DNA of 64,000 nt from Streptomyces xanthophaeus (GCF_000725805.1 NZ_JOFT01000028.1:171806-235805); one strand, 5' to 3'. Positions 1 through 9,869 are shown, counted from the first letter of the stretch. The notes: generated from the sequence alone by a model not told the origin. A program made the numbers and translations.

Positions 1-1370
1 GCCTGGAGAAGACCCGCCCCTACGGCGACGGCGTCGTCACCGGGTACGGCACGGTGGACGGCCGCCCGGTCGCCGTCTTCTCCCAGGACTTCACCGTCTT
101 CGGCGGCGCCCTCGGCGAGGTCTACGGCCAGAAGATCATGAAGGTCATGGACTTCGCGCTGAAGACCGGATGCCCGCTCGTCGGCATCAACGACTCCGGC
201 GGCGCCCGCATCCAGGAGGGCGTCAGCGCCCTCGGCATGTACGGCGAGATCTTCCGCCGCAACGTGCACGCCTCGGGGGTGATCCCGCAGATCAGCCTGG
301 TCGTGGGCCCCTGCGCGGGCGGCGCCGTGTACTCCCCCGCCATCACCGACTTCACGGTCATGGTCGACCAGACCTCGCACATGTTCATCACCGGCCCGGA
401 CGTCATCAAGACGGTCACCGGCGAGGACGTCGGCTTCGAGGAACTGGGCGGGGCGCGGACGCACAACAGCACCTCGGGCGTCGCCCACCACATGGCGGGG
501 GACGAGAAGGACGCCATCGAGTACGTCAAGTCCCTGCTGTCGTACCTGCCGTCGAACAACCTCTCCGAGCCGCCGGCCTTCCCGGAGGAGGCGGACACCG
601 AGGTCTCCGACACCGACCGCGAGCTGGACGTGCTGATCCCGGACAGCGCGAACCAGCCGTACGACATGCACACGGTGATCGAGCACGTGCTCGACGACGC
701 GGAGTTCCTGGAGACCCAGTCCCTCTTCGCGCCGAACATCCTCACCGGCTTCGGCCGGGTCGAGGGCCACCCGGTGGGCATCGTCGCCAACCAGCCGATG
801 CAGTTCGCCGGCTGTCTGGACATCGACGCCTCCGAGAAGGCCGCCCGGTTCGTCCGCACGTGCGACGCCTTCAACATCCCGGTGCTGACCTTCGTGGACG
901 TTCCGGGCTTCCTGCCGGGCACGGACCAGGAGTACAACGGAATCATCCGGCGCGGCGCCAAGCTGATCTACGCGTACGCCGAGGCCACCGTCCCGCTGAT
1001 CACCGTCATCACCCGCAAGGCCTTCGGCGGCGCCTACGACGTCATGGGCTCCAAGCACCTCGGCGCGGACCTCAACCTCGCCTGGCCGACCGCCCAGATC
1101 GCCGTCATGGGCGCACAGGGCGCGGTGAACATCCTGCACCGCCGCACCCTCGCCGAAGCCGCTCCCGACGAGGTGGAGGACACCCGGGCGCGTCTGATCG
1201 CCGAGTACGAGGACGCACTGCTCAACCCGTACACGGCCGCCGAGCGCGGTTACATCGACGCGGTGGCCATGCCGTCCGAGACCCGGGCGCACGTGGTGAA
1301 GGGGCTGCGGCAGCTGCGCACCAAGCGGGAGTCCCTGCCGCCCAAGAAGCACGGCAACATCCCCCTCTAG
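1..1370 (+). CDS. pccB: Propionyl-CoA carboxylase beta subunit (5' end outside window)
   Basis: Carboxyltransferase subunit of a biotin-dependent acyl-CoA carboxylase, which moves CO2 from biotin on the alpha subunit onto propionyl-CoA (or acetyl-CoA) to make methylmalonyl-CoA. The frame is already open at base 3, so roughly the first 90 residues lie outside the window; the GTG at 54 is internal. Visible family motifs are the glycine-rich [27 protein letters not shown] in the first half, and [12 protein letters not shown] followed by [18 protein letters not shown] near the end. The epsilon subunit starts 18 bases downstream and the biotin carrier subunit AccA2 is at 5267, so all parts of one complex are nearby. 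Propionyl-CoA rather than acetyl-CoA as main substrate is inferred. Confidence 0.95.
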   Translation, partial: LEKTRPYGDGVVTGYGTVDGRPVAVFSQDFTVFGGALGEVYGQKIMKVMDFALKTGCPLVGINDSGGARIQEGVSALGMYGEIFRRNVHASGVIPQISLVVGPCAGGAVYSPAITDFTVMVDQTSHMFITGPDVIKTVTGEDVGFEELGGARTHNSTSGVAHHMAGDEKDAIEYVKSLLSYLPSNNLSEPPAFPEEADTEVSDTDRELDVLIPDSANQPYDMHTVIEHVLDDAEFLETQSLFAPNILTGFGRVEGHPVGIVANQPMQFAGCLDIDASEKAARFVRTCDAFNIPVLTFVDVPGFLPGTDQEYNGIIRRGAKLIYAYAEATVPLITVITRKAFGGAYDVMGSKHLGADLNLAWPTAQIAVMGAQGAVNILHRRTLAEAAPDEVEDTRARLIAEYEDALLNPYTAAERGYIDAVAMPSETRAHVVKGLRQLRTKRESLPPKKHGNIPL

Positions 1371-1388
1371 CCCCTCCAGGAGGTCTCT

Positions 1389-1598
1389 GTGGTGATCAAG
1401 GTCGTCAAGGGCAACCCGACCCCGGAGGAGCTGGCCGCCGCACTGGCGGTGGTCCAAGCGCGCGCCGCGGCGCTGGCCTCGCAGCCGCCGGGCGCGCAGC
1501 GGGTGGCCGAAGAATGGTCGGCTCCGGCCCGGGTGGCACGCCACCGGCTGCCGCAGCCGGGGCCGCGCGCGTGGGGGCGTACGTACTGGCCGGGATAG
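1389..1598 (+). CDS. Acyl-CoA carboxylase epsilon subunit
   Basis: Small 69-residue accessory subunit found only with actinobacterial acyl-CoA carboxylases; it bridges the alpha and beta subunits and raises activity. The N-terminus MVIKVVKGNPTPEELAAAL and the tryptophan-rich tail W..PAR..R...P.PRAW are typical of the family. An AGGAGG ribosome site at 1378-1383 precedes two consecutive GTG codons at 1389 and 1392; the first is used here, but the second is equally possible. It follows pccB closely and is surely co-transcribed with it. Confidence 0.9.
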   Translation: MVIKVVKGNPTPEELAAALAVVQARAAALASQPPGAQRVAEEWSAPARVARHRLPQPGPRAWGRTYWPG

Positions 1599-1710
1599 AC
1601 CCCGGCAGCGGCGGTGGCCGCGGGCGGGCGCCCGCGGCCACGTCCCGGAGGCGGCCCGTGGTGCGTTCGCTACGATCCTGATCTTGTGCAGGATCAAGGG
1701 GGCGGATGTC

Positions 1711-3537
1711 ATGAACGGGCCGAACAATGCGTCGGATCACGGAGCCGGGCACGCGGCTCTGCGCCCGCTGGCGGCGGGTGATCCGCGCGAGATCGCCGGA
1801 TACGGGCTGCTCGCGCGCATCGGCGAGGGCGGCATGGGCTCCGTGTACCTCTCCCGTACGCGCGGCAGCCGGCCCGTGGCGCTGAAGATGATCCGCCGCG
1901 AGTACGCCGGCGACCCGGAGTTCCGGCGCCGCTTCGAGCAGGAGGTGAAGTCGGCGCAGCAGGTGCGCGGCTACCACCTCGTACCCGTACTGGACTACGA
2001 CACGCAGGGCGAGCAGCCGTGGCTCGCCACCGCGTACGTACCGGGCCTCCCACTGGACGAGGCGCTGGACGCCTTCGGACCGCTGCCGCTGCCCGCGGCC
2101 CTGCAGCTGGTGGCGTGCGTGGCGCGGGCCCTGGAGTCCGTGCACGCGGTGGGGATCCTCCACCGGGACCTGAAGCCCTCGAACATCATGCTGGCCGCGG
2201 ACGGCCCGTGGGTGATCGACTTCGGGATCGCGCGCGCCGCCGAGAACACCCGCCTCACCCGTAGCGGGGGATTCATCGGCACTCCGCAGTTCATGTCGCC
2301 CGAGCAGGGCGTGGGCGGGGACCTCGGCGCGGCGAGCGACGTGTTCTCGCTCGGGCTGATCGCCGCCGTCGCCGCGACCGGCCGCCACCCGTACGGCGAG
2401 GGCAGCGCGCTGACCGTGGCGACGCAGATCGCCAACACCGCCCTGCGGCCGCCGGACCTGTCGGGCTACCCGGACTGGCTGCGGCCGCTGCTGGAGGGCA
2501 CGCTCGCCGCGGACCCGGCCGCGCGGCCGGAGCCGGGCGAACTGGCACGCCTGTGCGAGCGGTTCGCGGGCCGCGAGGCGGCCGATCTCTCCGGCTGGCT
2601 GCCGGAGCCCTGGGCAGCGGCGGTCGCGGCGCGGGAGGCGGAGCTGGACCGGCTCCCGGCGGCCGCTGCGGCTGCGCCTGCTGCGGGCGGCGCGGCGGCG
2701 GGTCCCCCGCCCGCGTACGCCCCCACGTACGTTCCCCCGCAGGCGGCGGGGGCCGGACCCTGGTCCGGCGCGCCCTCGGTGCACGGCGCGCCCACGCAGG
2801 CGCCCTCGCAGCCGCCGCTCCACCCGCCGGCACCGCCCGCACCGCCCGCAGCCTCCGTGGCCTCCGCCGCGCCCGCCGCGCGCGGAAACCGGGGGCGGCT
2901 GCTCGCCGCGGCTGCCGTGGCCCTGGTCGCCGTGACCGGGGGCGCCGCCTGGGCGATATCCGGCGGCTGGGAATCCGGGAACGACGGCAAGGGCGGGACC
3001 CGGGCCGAGCAGCCGCAGGACCGGCCCGAGCAGGAACCGGCGCAGCAGCCCGCGCAGCCGTCCGCACGGCCCTCGGCACAGCCGTCCGCGCAGCAGCCCT
3101 CGCAGAGCGCCTCGTACGAGGTGATCTTCCAGGACAAGCCCCTGCTCATCGAACCGCCGGCCGGCTCGATCATCACCGTCGATCTGGACGCGCCCAGGGT
3201 CCTGCCCAGCGGTGACATCAGCGACAAGGACGTCGAGTTCTACTACATCCTGCAGAACATGAGCTTCCGCAAGGCCATGGCCAAGTCACCCGGCACGACG
3301 CCCGAGGTCTGCCGCCAGGCCGTGGACACCGGGCCGCTGCCGGCGGCGCTCTCCAGTACGGCGCTCATCAAGGACGACGCCATCGTCGCGGGCGACGTCC
3401 TGTGCTCGGTGACCTCGAAGGGCAATCTCGCGATGCTCCAGATCACCTCGGTCAAGCCGTCGGGCCGGACGTACGACCCGCCCGGTTACGCCGGCAAGCT
3501 CACCCTCTGGAAGCAGCCCGCCGGCGCCAAGCCGTAG
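1711..3537 (+). CDS. Membrane-anchored Ser/Thr protein kinase (PknB type)
   Basis: Hanks-type receptor kinase of 608 residues. The cytoplasmic kinase domain has a glycine loop (GEGGMGSV near residue 38), the ATP-binding Lys59 in VALKMI, the catalytic loop HRDLKPSN at 151-158 and DFG at 170-172, then GTPQFMSPEQ in the activation segment. A Pro/Ala-rich linker, one membrane segment at about 395-417 and a Glu/Gln/Pro/Ser-rich stretch lead to an external domain of about 150 residues that I do not recognise. There are no PASTA repeats. ATG 1711 is chosen because AAGGGGG sits eight bases before it; an upstream in-frame TTG at 1684 is less likely. The external domain suggests it senses an extracellular cue; the ligand is unknown. 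Confidence 0.93.
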   Translation: MNGPNNASDHGAGHAALRPLAAGDPREIAGYGLLARIGEGGMGSVYLSRTRGSRPVALKMIRREYAGDPEFRRRFEQEVKSAQQVRGYHLVPVLDYDTQGEQPWLATAYVPGLPLDEALDAFGPLPLPAALQLVACVARALESVHAVGILHRDLKPSNIMLAADGPWVIDFGIARAAENTRLTRSGGFIGTPQFMSPEQGVGGDLGAASDVFSLGLIAAVAATGRHPYGEGSALTVATQIANTALRPPDLSGYPDWLRPLLEGTLAADPAARPEPGELARLCERFAGREAADLSGWLPEPWAAAVAAREAELDRLPAAAAAAPAAGGAAAGPPPAYAPTYVPPQAAGAGPWSGAPSVHGAPTQAPSQPPLHPPAPPAPPAASVASAAPAARGNRGRLLAAAAVALVAVTGGAAWAISGGWESGNDGKGGTRAEQPQDRPEQEPAQQPAQPSARPSAQPSAQQPSQSASYEVIFQDKPLLIEPPAGSIITVDLDAPRVLPSGDISDKDVEFYYILQNMSFRKAMAKSPGTTPEVCRQAVDTGPLPAALSSTALIKDDAIVAGDVLCSVTSKGNLAMLQITSVKPSGRTYDPPGYAGKLTLWKQPAGAKP

Positions 3538-3589
3538 GGAGGCGTCCCGCCGGTCGCGCCCGCCCGGCCCGGAATGGTGTGAACGGACG

Positions 3590-3621
3590 GTGGCGCCTGA
3601 GTACCCGTACTCAGGCGCCAC
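3590..3621. terminator. 32-base perfect palindrome after the kinase gene
   Basis: Fifteen-base arms (GTGGCGCCTGAGTAC and its complement) separated by only CC. It lies 52 bases after the kinase stop and 28 bases before the next start codon. It can form a strong hairpin and probably ends kinase transcription, but its near-perfect symmetry (TGAGTACCCGTACTCA core) would also suit an operator for the small gene at 3649. Confidence 0.6.
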
Positions 3622-3648
3622 ACCAGTCCCCGGGGACAGGATCGGGGC

Positions 3649-3786
3649 ATGCTCTGGTCCGACCCTAAGAACGAGCCGCCCAAGGACATGCGCGACGCGC
3701 AGGCGATGATCCGGCGGCTGACGGTGGTGCTCGCCGTCGCCATGGCCGTGGTGGTCTACGTCCTGGGCGTGGACCTGGGCTTCTAG
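3649..3786 (+). CDS. 45-residue single-pass membrane protein (MmpB-like candidate)
   Basis: Starts [18 protein letters not shown] and has one hydrophobic helix ([18 protein letters not shown], about residues 25-42) running almost to the end. A charged, proline-containing head of about 24 residues precedes it. There is no signal peptide cleavage site, so it is probably a tail-anchored inner membrane protein with the head in the cytoplasm. Its place between the acyl-CoA carboxylase genes and maf, and its size, match my memory of a small morphogenetic membrane protein annotated as MmpB in Streptomyces, but that name is from memory only. A weak purine stretch (GGACAGGATCGGGGC) precedes the ATG. 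Confidence 0.75.
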   Translation: MLWSDPKNEPPKDMRDAQAMIRRLTVVLAVAMAVVVYVLGVDLGF

Positions 3787-3827
3787 AGCGCCCCGTACGG
3801 GTCCTGGCGGGCCCCTACGATGGCCCC

Positions 3828-4448
3828 ATGACCGTTACCCCGCCGCCCTCGGACGTGCGCAAGCTCGTCCTGGCCTCCGCCTCCCCCGCCCGGCTGAACC
3901 TGCTGCGCCAGGCCGGACTCGCCCCGCACGTCATCGTCAGCGGCTTCGACGAGGACGCGCTGAGCCACGACGAGCCGGCCGCCCTGGCGCTGGCCCTCGC
4001 CGAGGCGAAGGCCGCCGTGGTGGCGGCCCTGGACGAGGCCGCGGGCACCCTGGTGATCGGCTGCGACTCGGTGCTGGAGCTGGACGGCGAGGCGCTGGGC
4101 AAGCCGGCGGACGCCGAGGAGGCCACCGCCCGCTGGAAGTCGATGCGCGGCCGGGCGGGCGTCCTGCGCACCGGACACTGCGTGATCGACACGGTGAGCG
4201 GGCGTCAGGTCTCGGCGACGGCGTCCACGACGGTCCGGTTCGGCGAGCCGACGGACGCCGAGGTGGCGGCGTACGTGGCGAGCGGCGAGCCGCTGCACGT
4301 GGCGGGCGCCTTCACCCTGGACGGGCTGTCGGCGCCGTTCATCGAGGGCATCGACGGGGACCCGGGCAACGTGATCGGGCTGTCGCTGCCGCTGCTGCGC
4401 TCCCTGCTGGCCGAACTGGGTGTGTCCATCACGGATTTGTGGGCCTGA
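3828..4448 (+). CDS. maf: Maf family nucleoside triphosphate pyrophosphatase
   Basis: House-cleaning enzyme of 206 residues that hydrolyses non-canonical or modified nucleoside triphosphates to monophosphates. Family motifs are [17 protein letters not shown] at the N-terminus (the S..R loop binds phosphate) and [16 protein letters not shown] in the middle, with the conserved acidic and lysine residues, then [19 protein letters not shown] near the C-terminus. The length is normal for the family. Its last 20 bases overlap the convergent gene at 4429. Confidence 0.93.
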   Translation: MTVTPPPSDVRKLVLASASPARLNLLRQAGLAPHVIVSGFDEDALSHDEPAALALALAEAKAAVVAALDEAAGTLVIGCDSVLELDGEALGKPADAEEATARWKSMRGRAGVLRTGHCVIDTVSGRQVSATASTTVRFGEPTDAEVAAYVASGEPLHVAGAFTLDGLSAPFIEGIDGDPGNVIGLSLPLLRSLLAELGVSITDLWA

Positions 4449-4887
4449 GCTCCCCGAGCGCCGGCGGCGGCGTGTCCTTGACCTCCGCAGGGCCGGGTCT
4501 GGCCGCGTAGAGGACGAGGGTCAGGACCACGAGGCACAGGATCACCATCAGCGCCGCGAAGGCGGGCCAGCCGACGAGCGCGACGGCGAGCACGCCGAGC
4601 ACCCCGTGGGTGACGGCGGCGGTGATGAGCACGATCCGGGCGAAGCGGCCGGGCGCACGGTCCCGCAGGGCGGTGAGGGCCAGCAGCACGGCGCACAGCA
4701 CCAGGAAGACCCCCATGCCCGCCCCGAGCCCGTAGGTTGCCTTGGACATGACATCCGGATCGCTGCCCGCGATGGACATCGACTGGTTCGCCGTGGTCCT
4801 GCCGAGCACGACGTGGACGAGCACGAGCACCGCCGCCTCCACGACGAGCACGGCCGCCGCCAGTGCGGCCACGAGTCTTCGCAGCAC
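4429..4887 (-). CDS. Four-helix membrane protein of unknown function
   Basis: A 152-residue protein with about four hydrophobic segments: residues 1-25 ([24 protein letters not shown]), about 58-75, about 90-107 and about 108-125. The extracellular loop after the first helix contains [22 protein letters not shown]. The C-terminal tail is proline-rich and cytoplasmic. Its tail overlaps maf by 20 bases on the opposite strand. I cannot assign a role; a conserved small membrane protein at this place near accA2 is usual in Streptomyces as far as I recall. Confidence 0.75.
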   Translation of the reverse strand: MLRRLVAALAAAVLVVEAAVLVLVHVVLGRTTANQSMSIAGSDPDVMSKATYGLGAGMGVFLVLCAVLLALTALRDRAPGRFARIVLITAAVTHGVLGVLAVALVGWPAFAALMVILCLVVLTLVLYAARPGPAEVKDTPPPALGELRPTNP

Positions 4888-5266
4888 GACGCCTCCACCC
4901 CCCTCACGTCACAAGCCTGTTCGACGCCCTGGAGGCTACTAACGGGTAAACGTGCGGACAAGGGGTGCGGGCCGCTTCGTTGCCGCAGGTGCCCCTGAAC
5001 GGCGATCAAGCAAAGAATTGATGACCCGTTCGTAGGGACTCGACAAAGAATCGCCCGGGCCCGCTGACCCGCAGGACAGAGACCCCGACGACGTGACGGG
5101 GTTACTGTGCAGTCGGGGATCCCCCTTACGAGGGGCGCCACAAGGGCTTTCCAGCCTAGAGCCCGACTCGAATAACACTCCGTGTGGGCAAGCTCACCAC
5201 TGGATAAGGGTCGTAAGGCCGTGTGGGCTGTCCCTAAACTCAGCTTGTTTCAAGGAGGGAGCCATC
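4888..5266. other. 379-base intergenic region upstream of accA2
   Basis: Divergent promoter region between the membrane protein gene and accA2. It is clearly less GC-rich than its surroundings. I see TAAACT at 5235-5240, which could be a -10 element for accA2, but no convincing -35. No riboswitch or tRNA is recognisable. The open frame from 5093 that runs into accA2 is not credible coding sequence before 5267. Confidence 0.5.
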
Positions 5267-7030
5267 GTGCGCAAGGTGCTCATCGCCAACCGTGGCGAAA
5301 TCGCTGTCCGCGTTGCTCGGGCCTGCCGGGATGCCGGAATCGGGAGCGTAGCCGTCTACGCCGATCCGGACCGGGACGCCCTGCACGTCCGCGCGGCCGA
5401 CGAAGCTTTCGCGTTGGGCGGTGACACCCCGGCCGCCAGCTACTTGGACATCTCCAAGGTCCTGCAGGCCGCAGCCGATTCCGGTGCGGACGCCATCCAT
5501 CCCGGATACGGGTTCCTGTCCGAGAACGCGGAGTTCGCCCAGGCCGTCATCGACGCGGGCCTGACCTGGATCGGCCCGCCGCCGCAGGCCATCCGCGACC
5601 TCGGCGACAAGGTCGCCGCCCGGCACATCGCGCAGCGCGCCGGCGCGCCGCTCGTCGCCGGTACGCCGAACCCGGTCTCCGGGGCCGACGAGGTCGTCGC
5701 GTTCGCGGAGGAACACGGCCTGCCCATCGCGATCAAGGCCGCCTTCGGTGGTGGCGGCCGCGGCCTGAAGGTCGCCCGCACCCTCGAAGAGGTGCCGGAG
5801 CTGTACGACTCCGCCGTCCGCGAGGCCGTGGCCGCCTTCGGCCGCGGCGAGTGCTTCGTCGAGCGTTACCTCGACAAGCCGCGGCACGTCGAGACCCAGT
5901 GCCTGGCCGACAGCCACGGCAACGTGGTCGTCGTCTCCACCCGTGACTGCTCGCTCCAGCGCCGTCACCAGAAGCTCGTCGAGGAGGCCCCGGCGCCGTT
6001 CCTCACCGAGGCCCAGAACGCCGAGCTGTACGCCGCCTCGAAGGCGATCCTGAAGGAGGCCGGCTACGTCGGCGCCGGCACGGTCGAGTTCCTGGTCTCC
6101 GCGGACGGCCTGATCTCCTTCCTGGAGGTCAACACCCGCCTGCAGGTCGAGCACCCGGTCACCGAAGAGGTCTCCGGCATCGACCTGGTCCGCGAGATGT
6201 TCCGCATCGCCGACGGCGAGGAGCTCGGCTACGGGGACCCGGTCCTGCGCGGGCACTCCATCGAGTTCCGCATCAACGGCGAGGACCCGGGCCGGGGCTT
6301 CCTGCCCGCGCCCGGCACGGTCACCAGGTTCGCCGCCCCGTCCGGTCCGGGCGTCCGCCTCGACGCGGGCGTGGAGTCCGGTTCGGTCATCGGCCCGGCC
6401 TGGGACTCCCTGCTGGCGAAGCTGATCGTCACCGGTGCCACCCGCGAGCAGGCCCTCCAGCGGGCCGCCCGCGCCCTGGCCGAGTTCGAGATCGAGGGCA
6501 TGGCCACCGCCATCCCCTTCCACCGTGCGGTCGTCACGGACCCGGCCTTCGCCCCCACCGACGGGAAGCCGTTCACGGTCTACACCCGCTGGATCGAGAC
6601 CGAGTTCGTCAACGAGATCCCGGCCTTCACGGCTCCGGCCGCCGAGGACACCGAGGACGAGCCGGGCCGCGAGACGGTGGTCGTCGAGGTCGGCGGCAAG
6701 CGCCTTGAGGTCTCCCTGCCGTCCTCGCTGGGCATGACCCTCGCCCGTACCGCCGCCGCGGGCGGCGCGAAGCCCAAGCGCCGCGCCGCCAAGAAGTCCG
6801 GTCCGGCCGCTTCCGGTGACACCCTCGCGTCCCCGATGCAGGGCACGATCGTCAAGGTCGCGGTCGAGGAGGGCCAGCAGGTCACCGAGGGCGAGCTGAT
6901 CGTCGTCCTGGAGGCGATGAAGATGGAGCAGCCGCTCAACGCGCACCGCTCCGGCACCATCGTCGGCCTGACGGCCGAGGTCGGCGCCTCGCTCACCTCC
7001 GGCGCCACCATCTGCGAGATCAAGGACTGA
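5267..7030 (+). CDS. accA2: Biotin carboxylase / biotin carrier alpha subunit of acyl-CoA carboxylase
   Basis: A 587-residue alpha subunit that carboxylates its own biotin with bicarbonate and ATP and feeds the beta subunits (acetyl-, propionyl-CoA carboxylases). Domains: biotin carboxylase N-terminal ([18 protein letters not shown]), ATP-grasp with the glycine-rich loop [12 protein letters not shown] at about 162-173, biotin carboxylase C-terminal ([14 protein letters not shown]), an Ala/Lys-rich linker, and a biotinyl domain with EAMKMEQPL whose Lys552 is the biotin site. GTG 5267 is chosen because AAGGAGGGA at 5252-5260 sits just before it. It is transcribed apart from pccB and ends at a very strong hairpin. 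Confidence 0.95.
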   Translation: MRKVLIANRGEIAVRVARACRDAGIGSVAVYADPDRDALHVRAADEAFALGGDTPAASYLDISKVLQAAADSGADAIHPGYGFLSENAEFAQAVIDAGLTWIGPPPQAIRDLGDKVAARHIAQRAGAPLVAGTPNPVSGADEVVAFAEEHGLPIAIKAAFGGGGRGLKVARTLEEVPELYDSAVREAVAAFGRGECFVERYLDKPRHVETQCLADSHGNVVVVSTRDCSLQRRHQKLVEEAPAPFLTEAQNAELYAASKAILKEAGYVGAGTVEFLVSADGLISFLEVNTRLQVEHPVTEEVSGIDLVREMFRIADGEELGYGDPVLRGHSIEFRINGEDPGRGFLPAPGTVTRFAAPSGPGVRLDAGVESGSVIGPAWDSLLAKLIVTGATREQALQRAARALAEFEIEGMATAIPFHRAVVTDPAFAPTDGKPFTVYTRWIETEFVNEIPAFTAPAAEDTEDEPGRETVVVEVGGKRLEVSLPSSLGMTLARTAAAGGAKPKRRAAKKSGPAASGDTLASPMQGTIVKVAVEEGQQVTEGELIVVLEAMKMEQPLNAHRSGTIVGLTAEVGASLTSGATICEIKD

Positions 7031-7044
7031 CCTCCGCGGACACC

Positions 7045-7087
7045 ACGAAGAACCGGCGGGGCCACCACGGCCCCGCCGGTTCTTCGT
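7045..7087 (+). terminator. Strong terminator hairpin after accA2
   Basis: A 19-base perfect stem (ACGAAGAACCGGCGGGGCC paired with its complement) and a five-base loop, 14 bases after the accA2 stop. It can also serve the convergent regulator gene ending at 7134. Confidence 0.88.
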
Positions 7088-7133
7088 CGTACGGACTGCG
7101 CCTGCCGGACGGACCGGACGGCCATGAAACGCC

Positions 7134-8081
7134 CTAGCGGCGCCGCATGTCCGCCACCCGGGCCCGCTCCGCCTGCTGTTCCAGCAGACCGGCGGGTGCA
7201 CTGCGCAGCTGGGCCGTGGGCCCGCCCCGCCGCTGCACCGGCAGGGGTGAGTCCCGGCGCGGGCGCCGCCCCTGCATGCCGTCCACGCCGCCGGAGGCCG
7301 TCGACCCCGCCACGGTGATCTGCACGCCCTGGTCGGCCAGCGCCTGGAGCTCCGTGGCCGCGCGGTCGTCGTGCGGCGGCGGCTCGTCCGTGACCAGCCG
7401 GGTCATCACGTCGGTCGGCACGGTCTGGAACATGGTGTCGGTGCCGAGCTTCGTGTGGTCGGCCAGCACCACCACCTCGGCGGCCGCCTGCACCAGCGCC
7501 CGGTCCACGCTCGCGGACAGCATGTTGGACGTGGACAGGCCGCGCTCGGCGGTCAGTCCGCTGCCCGACAGGAAGGCCCGGGAGACCCGCAGGCCCTGGA
7601 GGGACTGCTCGGCCCCGCTGCCCACGAGGGCGTAGTTGGACCCGCGCAGGGTCCCGCCCGTCATCACGACCTCCACCCGGTTGGCGTGCGCCAGTGCCTG
7701 GGCGACGAGCAGCGAGTTGGTGACGACGGTCAGTCCGGGCACCCGTGCGAGCCGGCGGGCCAGCTCCTGGGTCGTGGTGCCCGCGCCGACGACGACGGCC
7801 TCGCCCTCTTCGACGAGGCCGGCCGCGACATCGGCGATGGCGGTCTTCTCCGCCGTCGCGAGATGGGACTTTTGCGGAAAGCCGGACTCCCGCGTGAAAC
7901 CGCCCGGCAATACCGCACCGCCGTGTCGGCGGTCGAGGAGTCCTTCTGCCTCCAGTGCCCGCACGTCCCGCCGTACGGTCACTTCGGAGGTCTGGACGAC
8001 GCGGGCGAGCTCCCGGAGCGATACCGCTCCGTTGGCCCGCACCATTTCGAGGATCAATTGGCGACGTTCTGCAGCGAACAC
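7134..8081 (-). CDS. DeoR/GlpR-family transcriptional regulator
   Basis: A 315-residue repressor-type protein. The N-terminal winged helix MFAAERRQLILEMVRANG through TSEVTVRRDVRALEAEGL (residues 1-60) is the DeoR DNA-binding domain. The middle is the sugar-phosphate-binding DeoRC domain with VVGAGTTTQELARRL, VVTNSLLVAQAL and MTGGTLRGSN. About 50 arginine- and glutamine-rich residues at the end go beyond the usual family length of about 255. The start is GTG 8081 with no clear ribosome site. It lies 2.3 kb from punA and is the only DeoR-type regulator seen here, so it is a candidate reader of the CTACGCGCGTAG sites, but its own promoter lacks that palindrome. Confidence 0.9.
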   Translation of the reverse strand: MFAAERRQLILEMVRANGAVSLRELARVVQTSEVTVRRDVRALEAEGLLDRRHGGAVLPGGFTRESGFPQKSHLATAEKTAIADVAAGLVEEGEAVVVGAGTTTQELARRLARVPGLTVVTNSLLVAQALAHANRVEVVMTGGTLRGSNYALVGSGAEQSLQGLRVSRAFLSGSGLTAERGLSTSNMLSASVDRALVQAAAEVVVLADHTKLGTDTMFQTVPTDVMTRLVTDEPPPHDDRAATELQALADQGVQITVAGSTASGGVDGMQGRRPRRDSPLPVQRRGGPTAQLRSAPAGLLEQQAERARVADMRRR

Positions 8082-8256
8082 GAAACTGACAGTAACCCCA
8101 ACGACCGTCTGCTTTCAGCTCTTTGCGCCGGAATACCGAAGTTGTCCATAAGGCGGGGCGACTAGTGGTATACGCGGTCGGTCGACCGGGTGAACGTTCC
8201 GCTCCGACCCGTCGCCCCGCCCCAAACCCCTTGCGGTGTGCGGCGGTTCGTGCCGA

Positions 8257-9696
8257 TTACGCCTCTCCGTCGGCCTTGCGCGCATGGAGCTGCCGTGCCA
8301 CCTCGGCGATCGATCCCGACAGCGAGGGGTACACGGTGAACGCGTTTGCGATCTGCTCGACCGTCAGGTTGTTGTCGACCGCGATCGAGATGGGGTGGAT
8401 GAGCTCGCTCGCACGGGGGGAAACGACCACGCCGCCGACGACGATGCCGGTGCCGGGGCGGCAGAACAGCTTCACGAAGCCGTCCCGGATGCCCTGCATC
8501 TTGGCGCGCGCGTTGCGCAGCAGCGGGAGCTTCACCACGCGGGCGTCGATCCGGCCCGCGTCCACGTCGGCCTGGGTGTAGCCGACGGTGGCGATCTCGG
8601 GGTCGGTGAAGACGTTCGAGGAGACCGTCTTGAGGTTCAGCGGGGCCACCGCGTCACCGAGGAAGTGGTACATCGCGATGCGGCCCTGCATCGCCGCGAC
8701 CGAAGCGAGCGCGAAGACGCCCGTCACGTCACCGGCCGCGTACACACCGGGAGAGGAGGTCCGCGAGACCTTGTCGGTCCAGATGTGACCGGACTCCTTG
8801 AGCCGGACCCCGGACTCCTCCAGGTTCATGTTCGCCGTGTTCGGAATGGCACCGACCGCCATCAGGCAGTGCGTGCCGGAGATGACCCGGCCGTCGGCGA
8901 GGGTGACCTCCACCCGGTCGCCGACCCGCTTGGCGGACTCGGCGCGGGCCCGCGAGATCACGTTCATGCCGCGGCGGCGGAAGACGTCCTCCAGGACGGC
9001 CGCCGCGTCGGGGTCCTCACCGGGCAGCACCCGGTCACGGGAGGACACGAGGGTCACCCGGGAGCCGAGGGCCTGGTACGCGCCGGCGAACTCGGCGCCG
9101 GTCACACCGGAGCCGACCACGATGAGCTCCTCGGGGAGCTCGTCCAGGTCGTAGACCTGGGTCCAGTTCAGGATGCGCTCGCCGTCGGGCATCGCGTCGG
9201 GGATCTCGCGGGGGTGCCCGCCGGTCGCGATCAGCACCGCGTCGGCCGTCAGGATCTGCTCGGTGCCGTCGGCCGCCGTGACGATCACGTCCCGGGTGCC
9301 GTCGATGCCCTGGGGGCCGCCGAGCTTGCCGCGGCCGCGCACCACGCGGGCGCCGGCCCGGGTGACGGAGGCGGTGATGTCGTGCGACTGGGCGAGCGCG
9401 AGGCGCTTGACGCGCCGGTTCACCTTGCCGAGGTCCACGCCCACGACGCGCGCGGCCTGCTCGATGTGCGGGGTGTCGTCCGCGACGACGATGCCGAGCT
9501 CTTCGTAGGACGAGTCGAAGGTGGTCATCACCTCGGCGGTCGCGATAAGAGTCTTGGAGGGTACGCAGTCGGTCAGGACCGAGGCCCCGCCCAGACCGTC
9601 GCAGTCCACGACGGTCACCTCCGCGCCGAGCTGGGCCCCTACCAGGGCCGCCTCGTACCCGCCGGGTCCGCCGCCGATGATCACGATCCGGGTCAC
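8257..9696 (-). CDS. NAD(P)H quinone dehydrogenase (LpdA-like flavoprotein)
   Basis: A 479-residue member of the flavoprotein disulfide reductase superfamily. FAD-binding GGGPGGYEAALVGAQLG is at residues 8-24, the NAD(P)H-binding GSGVTGAEFA is mid-protein, and YAAGDVTG binds FAD. The active-site disulfide of lipoamide dehydrogenases (CxxxxC) is not intact: the segment reads GGASVLTDCVPSK, with the first cysteine gone. This fits the mycobacterial LpdA class, which reduces quinones rather than lipoamide, so a role in quinone reduction or oxidative stress is inferred. It is a single gene transcribed toward the DeoR-type regulator gene, with 175 bases between. Confidence 0.9.
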   Translation of the reverse strand: MTRIVIIGGGPGGYEAALVGAQLGAEVTVVDCDGLGGASVLTDCVPSKTLIATAEVMTTFDSSYEELGIVVADDTPHIEQAARVVGVDLGKVNRRVKRLALAQSHDITASVTRAGARVVRGRGKLGGPQGIDGTRDVIVTAADGTEQILTADAVLIATGGHPREIPDAMPDGERILNWTQVYDLDELPEELIVVGSGVTGAEFAGAYQALGSRVTLVSSRDRVLPGEDPDAAAVLEDVFRRRGMNVISRARAESAKRVGDRVEVTLADGRVISGTHCLMAVGAIPNTANMNLEESGVRLKESGHIWTDKVSRTSSPGVYAAGDVTGVFALASVAAMQGRIAMYHFLGDAVAPLNLKTVSSNVFTDPEIATVGYTQADVDAGRIDARVVKLPLLRNARAKMQGIRDGFVKLFCRPGTGIVVGGVVVSPRASELIHPISIAVDNNLTVEQIANAFTVYPSLSGSIAEVARQLHARKADGEA

Positions 9697-9869
9697 GAAA
9701 AGTCCGCCTCACGTCTACCCGGTCGGCTGCCGCCCCGGCCGGGGGTCCGGGGGGTCTCCCCGGGGGATGCATTCCGTGCTCCATTGTCCCGCACGCATCA
9801 AGGTGCTTCGCGCCTGGTCCCGCCATCCGGGCACGCGGCCACCGCCGCCCCTCCCGTACTCTCGACCAC

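Noticed and set aside
4888..5266. Riboswitch or tRNA in the accA2 leader
   Set aside because: No cloverleaf, no biotin or other known aptamer pattern could be recognised.
5240..7201. Long minus-strand open frame opposite accA2
   Set aside because: High GC content opens long antisense frames; the translation has repetitive Gly/Asp/Leu composition and no family motif, whereas accA2 is unmistakable.
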